Positions 45,059 to 53,505 of a DNA stretch of 64,000 bases are shown piece by piece (position 1 is the first letter of the stretch; each line of letters begins with the position of its first letter). Below the pieces are notes generated by a model, which made no database searches, was not told the DNA's origin, and saw only the letters and a list, made by a program, of their open reading frames with translations. A program made the translations under genes and the position numbers. The stretch comes from Paenibacillus arenilitoris. GTDB lineage: Bacteria > Bacillota > Bacilli > Paenibacillales > Paenibacillaceae. The DNA lies in contig NZ_JACXIY010000029.1 in assembly GCF_014705655.1 (NCBI RefSeq), forward strand, positions 49,465 to 113,464, in the 5' to 3' direction.

Positions 45059-45439
45059 TTATTCCGATTGACCGGTCAGCTCGTGCATCTCGATAATTTG
45101 GCGAAGCTCGATCTCGCCTTGGCCGAAGCCATGCGGATCCGGCATGCGCAGCGCCCATTCGATCGCCTCTTCCCTCGACTTGACCTCGATCAAGGTGTAG
45201 CCGGCGATCAGCTCCTTCGACTCCGTGAACGGACCGTCCGTCACCTTCGGCTTGCCGCCGGGAACCGGATAGGCAATGCGGATGCCGGTCGCGCTGGCGT
45301 GCAGACCGTCCGCAGCCAATAGCACTCCCGCCCTCGCCAGCTCTTCGTTGTATTTCATCATCGCCTCCAGAAGCTCCGGGCTTGGCTTAGCCCCTGCCTC
45401 GGAATCCTTCGTCGCCTTCACGATCATCATAAATCTCAT
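45059..45439 (-). CDS. YCII-related (DGPF domain) protein
   Basis: 126 residues with KVTDGPFTESKELIAGYTLIE, the DGPF signature, and the ferredoxin-like fold expected of YCII proteins. It often accompanies ECF sigma factors of the ECF41/42 type. Here it is followed by a hydrolase. GGGG lies about ten bases upstream of the ATG. Confidence 0.93.
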   Translation of the reverse strand: MRFMMIVKATKDSEAGAKPSPELLEAMMKYNEELARAGVLLAADGLHASATGIRIAYPVPGGKPKVTDGPFTESKELIAGYTLIEVKSREEAIEWALRMPDPHGFGQGEIELRQIIEMHELTGQSE

Positions 45440-45696
45440 GTTTCATTTCCCCTTTCGGATCACGTTTGGAGATGCGATGTCCCTTCCGTTACGAAGGGCC
45501 AATCCTTCCCTCTTACCAAGTCGACGAATGACAAGCGGGGAAATCGACGCGCCGTCCCAATTTTTTTAAGAAAAGCCGGAAGCGTGCTCTTGTCCTGCAT
45601 TCCCTATACCAATTCGTCGCGTACGCAATAAGGCCTGCCGAATAATCGAACGCGCGGCCGGAAAAATTATGTATCGTCCGAGTATGTACAGAAAGC

Positions 45697-46245
45697 GTGG
45701 GAAGCCTATTGGAATGGTACGAGAAACTAAGCGACTACTTTCCCGAGCATGAAATGAAACACCCGCAGCAGCTGAAGGAGCTGATCGAAGAGAACGACTA
45801 CTACCACAAGGAAGAAACCGACGACTACCTTATGCTGTACGCCGATTTCCCCTCGTTCGTCTTCATCGATTATCTGCTCGTCACTTCGAACACCCGCGGC
45901 AAGGGGATGGGCACGAAAATTCTCGACCGCCTGAAGGCAAAAGGGAAGCTGATCATCCTAGAAGCCGAGCCGGTTCTGCCCAAGGACAGCGACAGCGAGC
46001 GGCGGCTGCGGTTCTATTACCGGAACGGCTTCAAGAAAGCCGATCTGATCCGCTACGTCCGCCGGGACGAGCAGGACGAGCCCTATACGATGCACGTGCT
46101 GTACTGGTCCCCCGCCGGCATCCCGCAGGCGATCGTGCTCGAGAAGATGGAGCTGGCCTGCGACGAGATCCACAACTTCCGGTCGAAGCGGCATTACGGG
46201 CGCGAGTTGGTCGATCTCGATGAAGCGTTGAAGTGGAAGCATTAA
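45697..46245 (+). CDS. GNAT-family N-acetyltransferase
   Basis: About 182 residues. The acetyl-CoA loop is at SNTRGKGMGTKILDRL, and strand 4/5 motifs FVFIDYLLV and GKLIILEAEPV fit GNAT. The C-terminal part is rich in aromatic and acidic residues. Start is GTG at 45697 or TTG at 45709; neither has a strong ribosome site. Substrate unknown. Convergent with the DUF6220-like gene across repeat copy 2. Confidence 0.85.
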   Translation: MGSLLEWYEKLSDYFPEHEMKHPQQLKELIEENDYYHKEETDDYLMLYADFPSFVFIDYLLVTSNTRGKGMGTKILDRLKAKGKLIILEAEPVLPKDSDSERRLRFYYRNGFKKADLIRYVRRDEQDEPYTMHVLYWSPAGIPQAIVLEKMELACDEIHNFRSKRHYGRELVDLDEALKWKH

Positions 46246-46334
46246 CGGCCCGGAATGAGGCTGCCCAAAAGCAGGCTTGCTTCTTAACGTTCGTTGAAAT
46301 CCCGCGCCTAAGCCACTGTTGCGTGAACGGCCCT

Positions 46335-46618
46335 CGGGCAGCGCGCCTTATGTCGAAGCCTGCGAATGTGCAGGCTTCAGGCCGCGCCGTTCGTGCAGTG
46401 AAGCAAATGCCTGCGAATGTGCATCTTCTTTCGTTCGGTAAGCCAAAAAAGGGGCTCATGTCCCGAAGTCCCTGCACATTCGCAGGCATTTCGTCCGGCC
46501 GCCTCATCGATGGCGCAAAGGCTGCACAAACGCAGGCTTTGCGCATGGCTTGCTTGAAAATGGAAAAAGGAGCGTCCATCCGTCATCCGGCGATGACTTG
46601 CAGGACACTCCTTATCTT
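46335..46618 (-). repeat. dispersed palindrome-rich repeat, copy 2
   Basis: Plus-strand order as in copy 1. A perfect hairpin GAAGCCTGC/GCAGGCTTC (46354-46378). A 19-base unit AAATGCCTGCGAATGTGCA (46405-46423) whose exact inverse lies at 46473-46491, so a long stem can form. The block TTCGTTCGGTAAGCC lies in its loop. Then the unit AAGGCTGCACAAACGCAGG. The end carries AAGGAGCGTCC/GGACACTCCTT with GCGATGACTT inside. It stands 84 bases beyond the stop of the minus-strand gene at 46702. Confidence 0.8.
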
Positions 46619-46701
46619 AGCGCGAAGCCTATCTTCGCTTTCGTTTCCGGCTATGCGAGGTTGCCGGCCGCCGAATGGCGGCCCCCCCGATTCCGAAACG
46701 G

Positions 46702-47103
46702 TCAGATGGCCGACGCCGGAGACTTCACGCTTTTGGAAGAAGAACGAAGAATGACCGTGCTGCCCCAAAATAACAGCAAAGCGATAACGGGATGCAGCGC
46801 GGATAGCGCTCCGATTCTGGACGACAGTATGGCCGTGATAAACATGCCAAGGATCATGCCGAATAATCCGATGCTTCTCCAAATAACTTTTTTAGGCATG
46901 CGAGCGATCCAAGCCAACAATGCCATTAACAGAGGGAGAAACGAAAAGTATCTTGCAAAGCTTGCATGGCTGGCCCAGCTGTCCGAATCGACGAATAAAG
47001 CCATGCCGGCGATAAGCACCTGGACCGCGATAGAAGCCGTGAACAGCCAAGCGAACGCGACGTAAGCGATGCGCGCAAGGCGGACAGACGTTTTGTCAGG
47101 CAT
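46702..47103 (-). CDS. DUF6220-like membrane protein
   Basis: 133 residues, four hydrophobic segments (IAYVAFAWLFTASIAVQVLI, ARYFSFLPLLMALLAWIA, IGLFGMILGMFITAIL, LHPVIALLLFWGSTVIL). The opening and WASHASFARYF fit the DUF6220 group. Its start overlaps the stop of the preceding gene by 8 bases. Third gene of the operon controlled by the TetR protein at 48236. Confidence 0.8.
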   Translation of the reverse strand: MPDKTSVRLARIAYVAFAWLFTASIAVQVLIAGMALFVDSDSWASHASFARYFSFLPLLMALLAWIARMPKKVIWRSIGLFGMILGMFITAILSSRIGALSALHPVIALLLFWGSTVILRSSSKSVKSPASAI

Positions 47104-47593
47104 GGGTACCGTTCCTCCATCCTTTCGAATGACCGCTATCCGGATCGAAGCCGATCAAAGCTTCGGCGATCTTGTCGGGATCGGTTTCGGGTATCGCATA
47201 GACGCGCGGCGGTCCGGGAACGCGCAGGCGGGTATGGTCGTGAAACACCCGCGACACGAGCGTGCCTACCGCCTCGCCGTTCATGTGGATCACGCTCCAG
47301 AACCGTCTCTCCCTCTCTTCCCACGGTCCCCAGTGCTCCTGCGACTGAGGAAACAGGCCGGGCATGACCGGCCGCGGCGTGAAGCCCGCGTCATAAATTT
47401 CCGATTCCAACGGCTTGAAGAGCTTCAGGCAAAAAAAGCCATAGGCCGAATCTCCTCCCCTTGCATAAATCCGCTCGATCTCCTCCAAGTTCCTCTCCCA
47501 CACCTGCCGCCAATGATTCTCGATATATTGCTCCGCATAACCGGCCAGCATGTTCATCGTCGTCTCTTTGAACGTCTCCTTCAATTGGCTCAT
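47096..47593 (-). CDS. hypothetical cytosolic protein
   Basis: About 165 residues from the ATG at 47593 with GGAGG eight bases upstream. Rich in aromatic residues and helix-like at the start (MSQLKETFKETTMNMLAGYA), then a mixed domain with GFTPRPVMPGLFPQSQEHWG. No family recognised. It is the middle gene of the TetR-controlled operon. Confidence 0.7.
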   Translation of the reverse strand: MSQLKETFKETTMNMLAGYAEQYIENHWRQVWERNLEEIERIYARGGDSAYGFFCLKLFKPLESEIYDAGFTPRPVMPGLFPQSQEHWGPWEERERRFWSVIHMNGEAVGTLVSRVFHDHTRLRVPGPPRVYAIPETDPDKIAEALIGFDPDSGHSKGWRNGTHA

Positions 47594-47627
47594 TTCGCCC
47601 GCCTCCTTGGTCTCTTCCTCCGGATGT

Positions 47628-48062
47628 TTACACACGATTGTGATCGGCTTTCCACGTTTTGATGGACCGTTTGATCTCATCGGGCGGCGTATTCTCGCCT
47701 GCCGCCTTCTCGCTCAGAACGACGAACTCCTCGTCGGATGCGAACCGCAGCGCGATAATTTGGCCCATCGTCAGACGCGGATCGAGCAGCTTGCCCGTCA
47801 GCGCGAAGTGACGCAGATTTTCCTCCGCCCGGATCGCGCGATCCTGCGCCATGCAGCCGAACCGCCGCGCGAAGACCATCGTCATGGCCGCCATAAGCGA
47901 CAGCGAGACGAGAATCAGCGAACCGAACAACGTCATCCCGCTTGCGCCGGCCATAACGAGATAGACGATCGCCGCAATAAACGTGATCAAGGCGAGAGGC
48001 ATCAGAAAAAAATGGAATGCGGGAATTAGCCTTGCGTGATTGCCGTAATTTTGCTGTTTCAT
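47628..48062 (-). CDS. DUF6526-like membrane protein
   Basis: About 144 residues from the ATG at 48062 with GGGAG upstream. Begins with NHARLIPAFHFFLMPLALI, two membrane helices, then LTGKLLDPRLTMGQIIALRF and ASDEEFVVLSEKA, the conserved cytosolic tail of DUF6526. First gene of the three-gene operon. A TGAGTG-type operator lies about 30 bases upstream. Confidence 0.85.
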   Translation of the reverse strand: MKQQNYGNHARLIPAFHFFLMPLALITFIAAIVYLVMAGASGMTLFGSLILVSLSLMAAMTMVFARRFGCMAQDRAIRAEENLRHFALTGKLLDPRLTMGQIIALRFASDEEFVVLSEKAAGENTPPDEIKRSIKTWKADHNRV

Positions 48063-48093
48063 TTCTCGAATTCTCCCTTCGACTTTCAAATTC

Positions 48094-48113
48094 TTGAGTG
48101 AGCGCACACTCAA
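48094..48113 (-). promoter_or_regulatory. TetR operator, left copy
   Basis: TTGAGTG-AGCGCA-CACTCAA, perfect 7-base arms around six bases. Lies upstream of the 48062 gene. The same core recurs at 48163. Confidence 0.8.
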
Positions 48114-48155
48114 ATTAGGACACATGTATGCCCCGCATGCGAGGGTCGCCCTCGC

Positions 48156-48184
48156 TTGACTTTGAGTGAGCGCACACTCATAAT
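48156..48184 (+). promoter_or_regulatory. promoter of the TetR gene with operator, right copy
   Basis: TTGACT (48156-48161), 17 bases, CATAAT (48179-48184). The operator TGAGTG-AGCGCA-CACTCA (48163-48180) fills the spacer, so the TetR protein would repress its own gene and, with the left copy, the divergent operon. Confidence 0.8.
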
Positions 48185-48235
48185 ATGACTATAACGAGCA
48201 TTTTATTCCGTGTCAACAGAGCGAGGAGCAAAAAA

Positions 48236-48835
48236 ATGGATTTGAAAACAAGAATCGCCGAAGCCGCCGAACAAGTCATTCGCGCCAACGGGCTCGCCAA
48301 AACGACGACCAAGGAGATCGCCCGGATCGCGGGCTGCTCCGAAGGATCTCTCTATAATCATTTTAAGAGCAAGGAGGACTTGTTTCTTTACGTGCTCAGA
48401 GGACAGCTGACCAATTTGATGGGAGCGCTGACCGCGCTCCGGGAGCTTGCCGGCCAAGGGACCGTGCGGGGCAACCTGGAGAAGGTCGCGCTGGCGGCCG
48501 TGGCGGATTATTACCAGTCCATGTCCTTTATTTGTTCCGTAATCTCGGAACGGGATCTCCTGAACCGCCACCGGGAAGGCTTCGCGGCGAGGAACGAAGG
48601 TCCTCACCGGGCGAACGAAACCTTGGAGGCGTACTTGTCGGAAGAAAAGCTTCTGGGCCGAGTCCATGAATCGATCTCGCCTCGGGCCGCGGCCGATTTA
48701 TTGCTCGGAAGCTGCTTTCAGCATGCCTTCCAATTGCGGTTTCTGGGCAGAGAGGAATCGGAAGAACAACGGAGCCGGTTCGTTAAGCATACATTGGACG
48801 CGTTATTTGAAGGATTGCAAGCCAGGGAAGCTTGA
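48236..48835 (+). CDS. TetR/AcrR-family regulator
   Basis: About 199 residues from ATG 48236 with GAGGAGC upstream. TetR_N with AEAAEQVIRANGLAKTTTKE and CSEGSLYNHFKSKEDLFLYV, then a helical effector domain. Divergent from the DUF6526/DUF6220 operon; two identical operators lie between them. Confidence 0.94.
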   Translation: MDLKTRIAEAAEQVIRANGLAKTTTKEIARIAGCSEGSLYNHFKSKEDLFLYVLRGQLTNLMGALTALRELAGQGTVRGNLEKVALAAVADYYQSMSFICSVISERDLLNRHREGFAARNEGPHRANETLEAYLSEEKLLGRVHESISPRAAADLLLGSCFQHAFQLRFLGREESEEQRSRFVKHTLDALFEGLQAREA

Positions 48836-48839
48836 CGAA

Positions 48840-49358
48840 TCAAACCCGGTAACCGAGCCGGTCGGCCAGCCGTGCGAGCCCGCCCAGGAATACGTCCTGC
48901 ACGAACTTCGGAGGGCCCTGAATATATCCGTCCATCGTGCTCCAGGCGGCGGCGAGCCAGAGCGGATTGGACGGAATCCCTTTTTCGTTCAGCTTGCCCT
49001 CCCGCTCCAGCTTGTGGATGAGCTCGAACATTTGCCAGTGCCGTCCCGGAGGACGGACTTCGTGAAGGGCGATCAGCAGATGGTCGCTGACGTTCCAGAA
49101 CCGGTGAACCTGCCTCGGACGGATGGTCGCCTCTCCCCCTTGCTCCACGATCGTTTCTTCGCCGTCGATCACGAAGCGCATCCGCCCCTCCTTGATCGTA
49201 AATTTCTCCTGGAGCTCCGGATGCCAATGCGGACCGTTCATCGCCCCTTGACGCACGACTCGATGCTCCACCAATAAATACGGGCCCTTGGCGTCCGAGC
49301 CGCTGTCCAGCAACGTGACGGTCCGGCCGTCGGGATGTACGAGGGTTCGTTCGCTCAT
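48840..49358 (-). CDS. cupin-domain protein
   Basis: 172 residues. Cupin motif 1 is HWHPELQEKFTIKEG and motif 2 is PRQVHRFWN, giving the metal-binding His and Glu. The C-terminal part is helical. It lies 14 bases after the binding-protein gene of locus D and is probably cotranscribed with it. It could be a sugar isomerase-like or sensor cupin; no closer assignment. Confidence 0.88.
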   Translation of the reverse strand: MSERTLVHPDGRTVTLLDSGSDAKGPYLLVEHRVVRQGAMNGPHWHPELQEKFTIKEGRMRFVIDGEETIVEQGGEATIRPRQVHRFWNVSDHLLIALHEVRPPGRHWQMFELIHKLEREGKLNEKGIPSNPLWLAAAWSTMDGYIQGPPKFVQDVFLGGLARLADRLGYRV

Positions 49359-49372
49359 GCGCAGCGCCTCCT

Positions 49373-51017
49373 TTATTTCCTCTTATAATCATTATACGCC
49401 TGCTGCATTAACGCCACGTAGCGGTCGCACTGCAGCTGCTTCAGCCCTTCGACGTAGCCGTCCCAATCCTCGTTCAAATCCAGGTTGCCGGTAATGAACT
49501 GCAGCGTGCTTTGGTCGATATAGTTTTTGAGATTCGTCTGGAGCATCGCCGCCTCGTCGGCTTCTTCGGGAGCGATCCATACCGCCCAGAACGGAAACAC
49601 CTCAGACGGCTCATGCCCTTCGTAGAGGAGCGTCGCTTCGTACAGCCTGCGCTCGTATCCGGTATCCGAGAAAATATCCTTAGCCGCCACCCAGCTGTCG
49701 CGGTATTCCCTCGGCATGTAAAAATGCGCCATCCCGCTCCAGCCGGAGTTCCGCCCGTACGTGCCTTCCTCGTTCGGAATGGCCGCGTACTTCGGCTCTA
49801 CCCCTTCGCCAAGCGCGATTTCGCCGGCTTCCGGCTTTCTCCAGCCCGTCCCTTCCAGTCCCGACTGCGCGATCGTCTGCCCGTCCGGCGTATAGATGTA
49901 GTCGACCATCCGAATAAGCGCGATCCGCTCTTCCTTCGTCGCTTTGTTCGTGATGACGAATTTCGCCCCCGGGCTGACGCCGCTCCCGGCGAACGTCGCA
50001 TAAGCGCCATGCGGCCCCGCCAGCGGCGGGAGCGGCGCGTAATCCGCGCTGCGGCTGCCGAAGACGAAAATATCCGGGTGCATCGCGGCGGCCGCGCCGA
50101 GTATGTCCGCGCCGGCGTTTTCGCCGATTTTCCGGAAAGCCTCGGCGTTCTGCGTGAACGCGCCCGAATCGATGAGCCCTTTGTCGTACAGCGACTTGAT
50201 GTAGGCAAGCCCCTCCTTCCATTCCGGCTTGTCGACGACCGTATCGAGCTTCCCGTCCGCCATTCTGGAGATAAGTGCGGTCGTCGTGGTAGATGAAGCC
50301 GTTCATCAGGTAAGGAACGACGCGAACGCCGAAGTTTTCGATCGAGCCGCTGAGCGGCACCTCGTCCGGCATTCCGTTCCCGTTCGGATCGCCGTTCTTG
50401 AACGCTTCGAGCGTTTGCTTGAACTGCTCCGTCGTTGCCGGCGGCTCCAGGCTAAGCCGCTTCAGCCACTTCGCGTTGACCCACATCTTGTTCGGATAGG
50501 AGCAATGGAAGCAATCCGAATAACCGGCCAGGCCGTAGACGTTGCCGTCCGGCGCCGTGTTAATCGCCCTTAGCGCCGGATTACGCTCCATTGCCGCCTT
50601 AATGTTCGGCGCATATTGCTCGATAAGCCCGTTTAACGGGACAATGACCCCCTCCTTGCCGTATTTCAATAAATCCGCCTGCGAGAACTGATCGATATAA
50701 GAGGTTAACCAGTATGCGTCGGGATAATCGCCGCCGGCCAGCGAGATTTGCCTCTTCTCCTTGGCGCCTTCCCCCGTCACGAGCTCCCAGTCGAACGCGA
50801 CGCCGAATTGCTCCTCCAGCCGCTTCGTGAACGTATTCGTCATAAGATCGATGCCCGTCTCCTGCTGGGCGAATACGCGGATCGCCAGCGGCGCGGCGGC
50901 TTCGCCCGACTCGGCTTCTCCTGCTGGCGAAGCTGTCCCCGCGGAATGCGCGCATCCCGCCAGCAGCAGGGCGCCTGCCGCAATGGCCGCGAATGAGCGT
51001 GCTATGCTTTTGTTCAA
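49373..51017 (-). pseudogene. extracellular solute-binding lipoprotein (locus D), frameshifted
   Basis: The first frame (ATG at 51017, lipobox LLAGC) runs through the N-terminal lobe to GFIYHDDRTYLQ. The second frame continues MADGKLDTVVDKPEWKEG and the C-terminal lobe to 49373. Compared with the locus C protein, which has one uninterrupted frame here, one extra A at 50263-50264 breaks it. Removing it gives YLQMADGK against YLNMSGGK. It follows the sensor AraC gene by 31 bases and has no adjacent permeases, so if functional it may use those of locus C. Confidence 0.85.
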
Positions 51018-51048
51018 ATCCGATCCCCCCTTGATGCCGGCCTTCGCC

Positions 51049-53355
51049 TCATATTTTGATGGACTGCCGGTACGAGCTCGGCGCGATGCCCATCACCCGC
51101 TTGAACGCCCGGCGGAACGAATGCGCGCTGTTATAGCCGACGCGTTCGGCGATTTCGTCCACCGTGCACGCGTTCGTCTTCAACAATTCGGAGGCCCGCT
51201 CGATCCTGACCTTCTCCAAATAGTCCGATATATTCGTATCCGTTACCTCCTTGAACAATTGGGAAATGTATTTCTCGGGCCGCTCCGCCTTCTCCGCGAT
51301 CCGGTACAGCGTCAGCTCCGCGTCCCCGTACGATTCGGCAATGAACCGCTTGATTTCCTCGACGATCTGGATATGGGCGTGGCTCTTCTTGCTGGCGATG
51401 ACGCCGCATAACGAATCGACGATCGCGATAATTTCCTCCTGGATGACCGCGGCCGGATTCGACGCCTGCACGCCGACGATCTGATTTTTGAGCGCGTGAA
51501 GCAGCTCCGAGCCCAGGAACGCCTTCTGGTCGAGCAGCTTGAGCAGCGTGCCCTTCAGCTCGCCGACCAGCTGCTGCTTCATCTCGATCGACAGCTGGCG
51601 GTTCTCCGTGTTTTTCTCGATGACCGACTGTACCATCCTTCTTGCTTCGTCCCGGTCGCCCGCCCGGATCGTGCCGATCAGGCGCTGCTCGATGTCGAGC
51701 GGATAATAGTACGTGGCAGTCTCCGGCTTCGCGTCCCCGAACCATACGATGCTCTGCTTGCTGTCGTACTCGGCAAAATCCATCGTCCGCTTCGCCTGCT
51801 CGAACGAATGGCTTGCCTCGGGCAGCGAGAGGAAGGGCTCGCCGAAGGAAGCCGTCAGATGAATTTTGTATTCCCGGTACGCAAGCTGGATCAGCTTCTC
51901 GAACGTTTCCGTGATGTTCTCCCGCTCCCGCTCCGACTCGAAACCGCCTTCCTCCGCGCAGGCCGTGCAGATCGCCACGATCCGGTCCGATCCGAGATCC
52001 GTCATCCAGAGCCCGCTGCCGAGCTCGGCGAGCATCTGCTTCACGATCAGCCGCGCGGCCGTCATCTCGTTCAGAATTTCGACGCTGTCCATGCCGGAGT
52101 AGCCGTTAATTTGCAATACGCCGACGAATCCTTGCTGCGATTGGAATCGAGCGTCCGCCTGCGCGGCGGCCGCGGCAAGCTCCTCCGCCGCCCGGAATTC
52201 GCCCGCGATCAGTCGCTTCAGGAAGCCATCCCGGACGAGCGGAAGCTGCCGGTTGAGCTCATCCTCCAGCTGCCGGTTGCTTGATATGATGCTCGAAATA
52301 TTCCCCTGCAGGAAGTCGAATTCGTTCCGGCCCGTTACGCCTTCCTTGCCGAAATGCTCCTTCATGACGCCAAGCAGGCGGTTGATCGGCGCGCTGTTCC
52401 GGTAAGCGAGCAGCAAGCCGGTGAGCAAGCCGAGCAGGAGGGCGACGCCGGTCACGAGCCACGTTATCGTTTTGATTTGATTCGCGTTCTCCATCAGGAC
52501 GTGACGGGGAATGCCGGCCTGATAAATCCAACCGTTCTTATCCGATCGGATCGTAATGACGAGGTCGTCGTTGTAGAACTGGCTTACTTTGGCCGGGTCG
52601 AAGCTTTCGTCCGCGCTTAACCGGCGCGCCTCCTCTTCGCCGATGCCCTGCAGGCTGACGGTGTTTCCCTCCGCGTCGCTAATGTGGGCCCAGCCGCCGT
52701 ACCGCTCCTCGAGGCCGGAGAGCAGGCTCGAAATGTTTTCCTCGTCGATGATGACGACGACCGTCGCCGGCGACGGTCCGCTGAAGCTGTCCAGCGGAAG
52801 CGACTGCATGTACGTCACGACCGAGGTTTGCTTCGTTTTGTTGGTGTAAGCGCGGAGCGGCATAATTTCGCTTCGATGGGTCCGATCCAGCACCGCGCTC
52901 TTCCATTCCTCCAACGTTAGATCGCTGTACCGGAAATTTTGATAATAATGCTCCGGCCGGAAATAGGCGGAGCCCTGCGACAGAATAACGTCGTAATTGG
53001 TTAAGTAGATAAAATAATTTTGCAGGAAGTCGTTCGTCTGGCTGAAGGGCATCACCTGCCTCATTACGCTCCAGATGCCGTACACGTTGTCCCGGTCGCC
53101 TCTCTTCTTCTCGTTCATCAGCGTATTCAAATCCGGATTCAACGCCAGCTGCCTCGTAAAGCCTTCGACCTCCGCCATTCTTCTCTCCAAAATTTCTTTG
53201 CTGCGCTCCAGCTGCGTGACGCCGTTCTCGATCGAGACGGACTGCGTGACCTCGATGGACGTACGGTAAGACACGAAGCCGGCAATGCTCGGTATGACCA
53301 GTATGATAAGGTAAGATACGAGGAACTTGCGAAAGATGGTGGAATGCTTCGGCAC
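51049..53355 (-). CDS. membrane-bound AraC-family sensor-regulator (locus D)
   Basis: 768 residues. N-terminal helix (FLVSYLIILVIPSIAGFVSY), Cache-like extracytoplasmic domain, second helix near residue 300 (TWLVTGVALLLGLLTGLLLA), long linker, and C-terminal AraC helix-turn-helix pair (about 665-765). The end reads VGYNSAHSFRRAFKRVMGIAP. The start is GTG with AAGGGGGG upstream. It fuses sensing and DNA binding in one protein, as in YesS-like regulators. A cre-like site lies in its leader. It should control the binding protein and cupin gene after it, and perhaps the unlinked permeases. Confidence 0.92.
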   Translation of the reverse strand: MPKHSTIFRKFLVSYLIILVIPSIAGFVSYRTSIEVTQSVSIENGVTQLERSKEILERRMAEVEGFTRQLALNPDLNTLMNEKKRGDRDNVYGIWSVMRQVMPFSQTNDFLQNYFIYLTNYDVILSQGSAYFRPEHYYQNFRYSDLTLEEWKSAVLDRTHRSEIMPLRAYTNKTKQTSVVTYMQSLPLDSFSGPSPATVVVIIDEENISSLLSGLEERYGGWAHISDAEGNTVSLQGIGEEEARRLSADESFDPAKVSQFYNDDLVITIRSDKNGWIYQAGIPRHVLMENANQIKTITWLVTGVALLLGLLTGLLLAYRNSAPINRLLGVMKEHFGKEGVTGRNEFDFLQGNISSIISSNRQLEDELNRQLPLVRDGFLKRLIAGEFRAAEELAAAAAQADARFQSQQGFVGVLQINGYSGMDSVEILNEMTAARLIVKQMLAELGSGLWMTDLGSDRIVAICTACAEEGGFESERERENITETFEKLIQLAYREYKIHLTASFGEPFLSLPEASHSFEQAKRTMDFAEYDSKQSIVWFGDAKPETATYYYPLDIEQRLIGTIRAGDRDEARRMVQSVIEKNTENRQLSIEMKQQLVGELKGTLLKLLDQKAFLGSELLHALKNQIVGVQASNPAAVIQEEIIAIVDSLCGVIASKKSHAHIQIVEEIKRFIAESYGDAELTLYRIAEKAERPEKYISQLFKEVTDTNISDYLEKVRIERASELLKTNACTVDEIAERVGYNSAHSFRRAFKRVMGIAPSSYRQSIKI

Positions 53356-53375
53356 GGATTCGCCCCCCTTTACAT

Positions 53376-53389
53376 ATAAAGCGCTTACA
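53376..53389 (-). promoter_or_regulatory. cre-like site upstream of locus D
   Basis: ATAAAGCGCTTACA matches 12 of 14 cre positions. It lies about 22 bases upstream of the GTG start. Confidence 0.5.
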
Positions 53390-53459
53390 TATTAAATGCG
53401 GCAGACCCTATATTCTCTCGAAAACCGCTTGTTTATCTATCGTAACCGATTCATGCGAA

Positions 53460-53495
53460 AAGACAACTGCCAATCGTTAGATTCGCAGTTGTCTT
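53460..53495 (-). terminator. terminator of the GH95 gene
   Basis: 11-base arms AAGACAACTGC (53460-53470) and complement (53485-53495); ends in CTTTTC on the minus strand, 11 bases after the GH95 stop. Confidence 0.8.
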
Positions 53496-53505
53496 CATGA
53501 AATCT

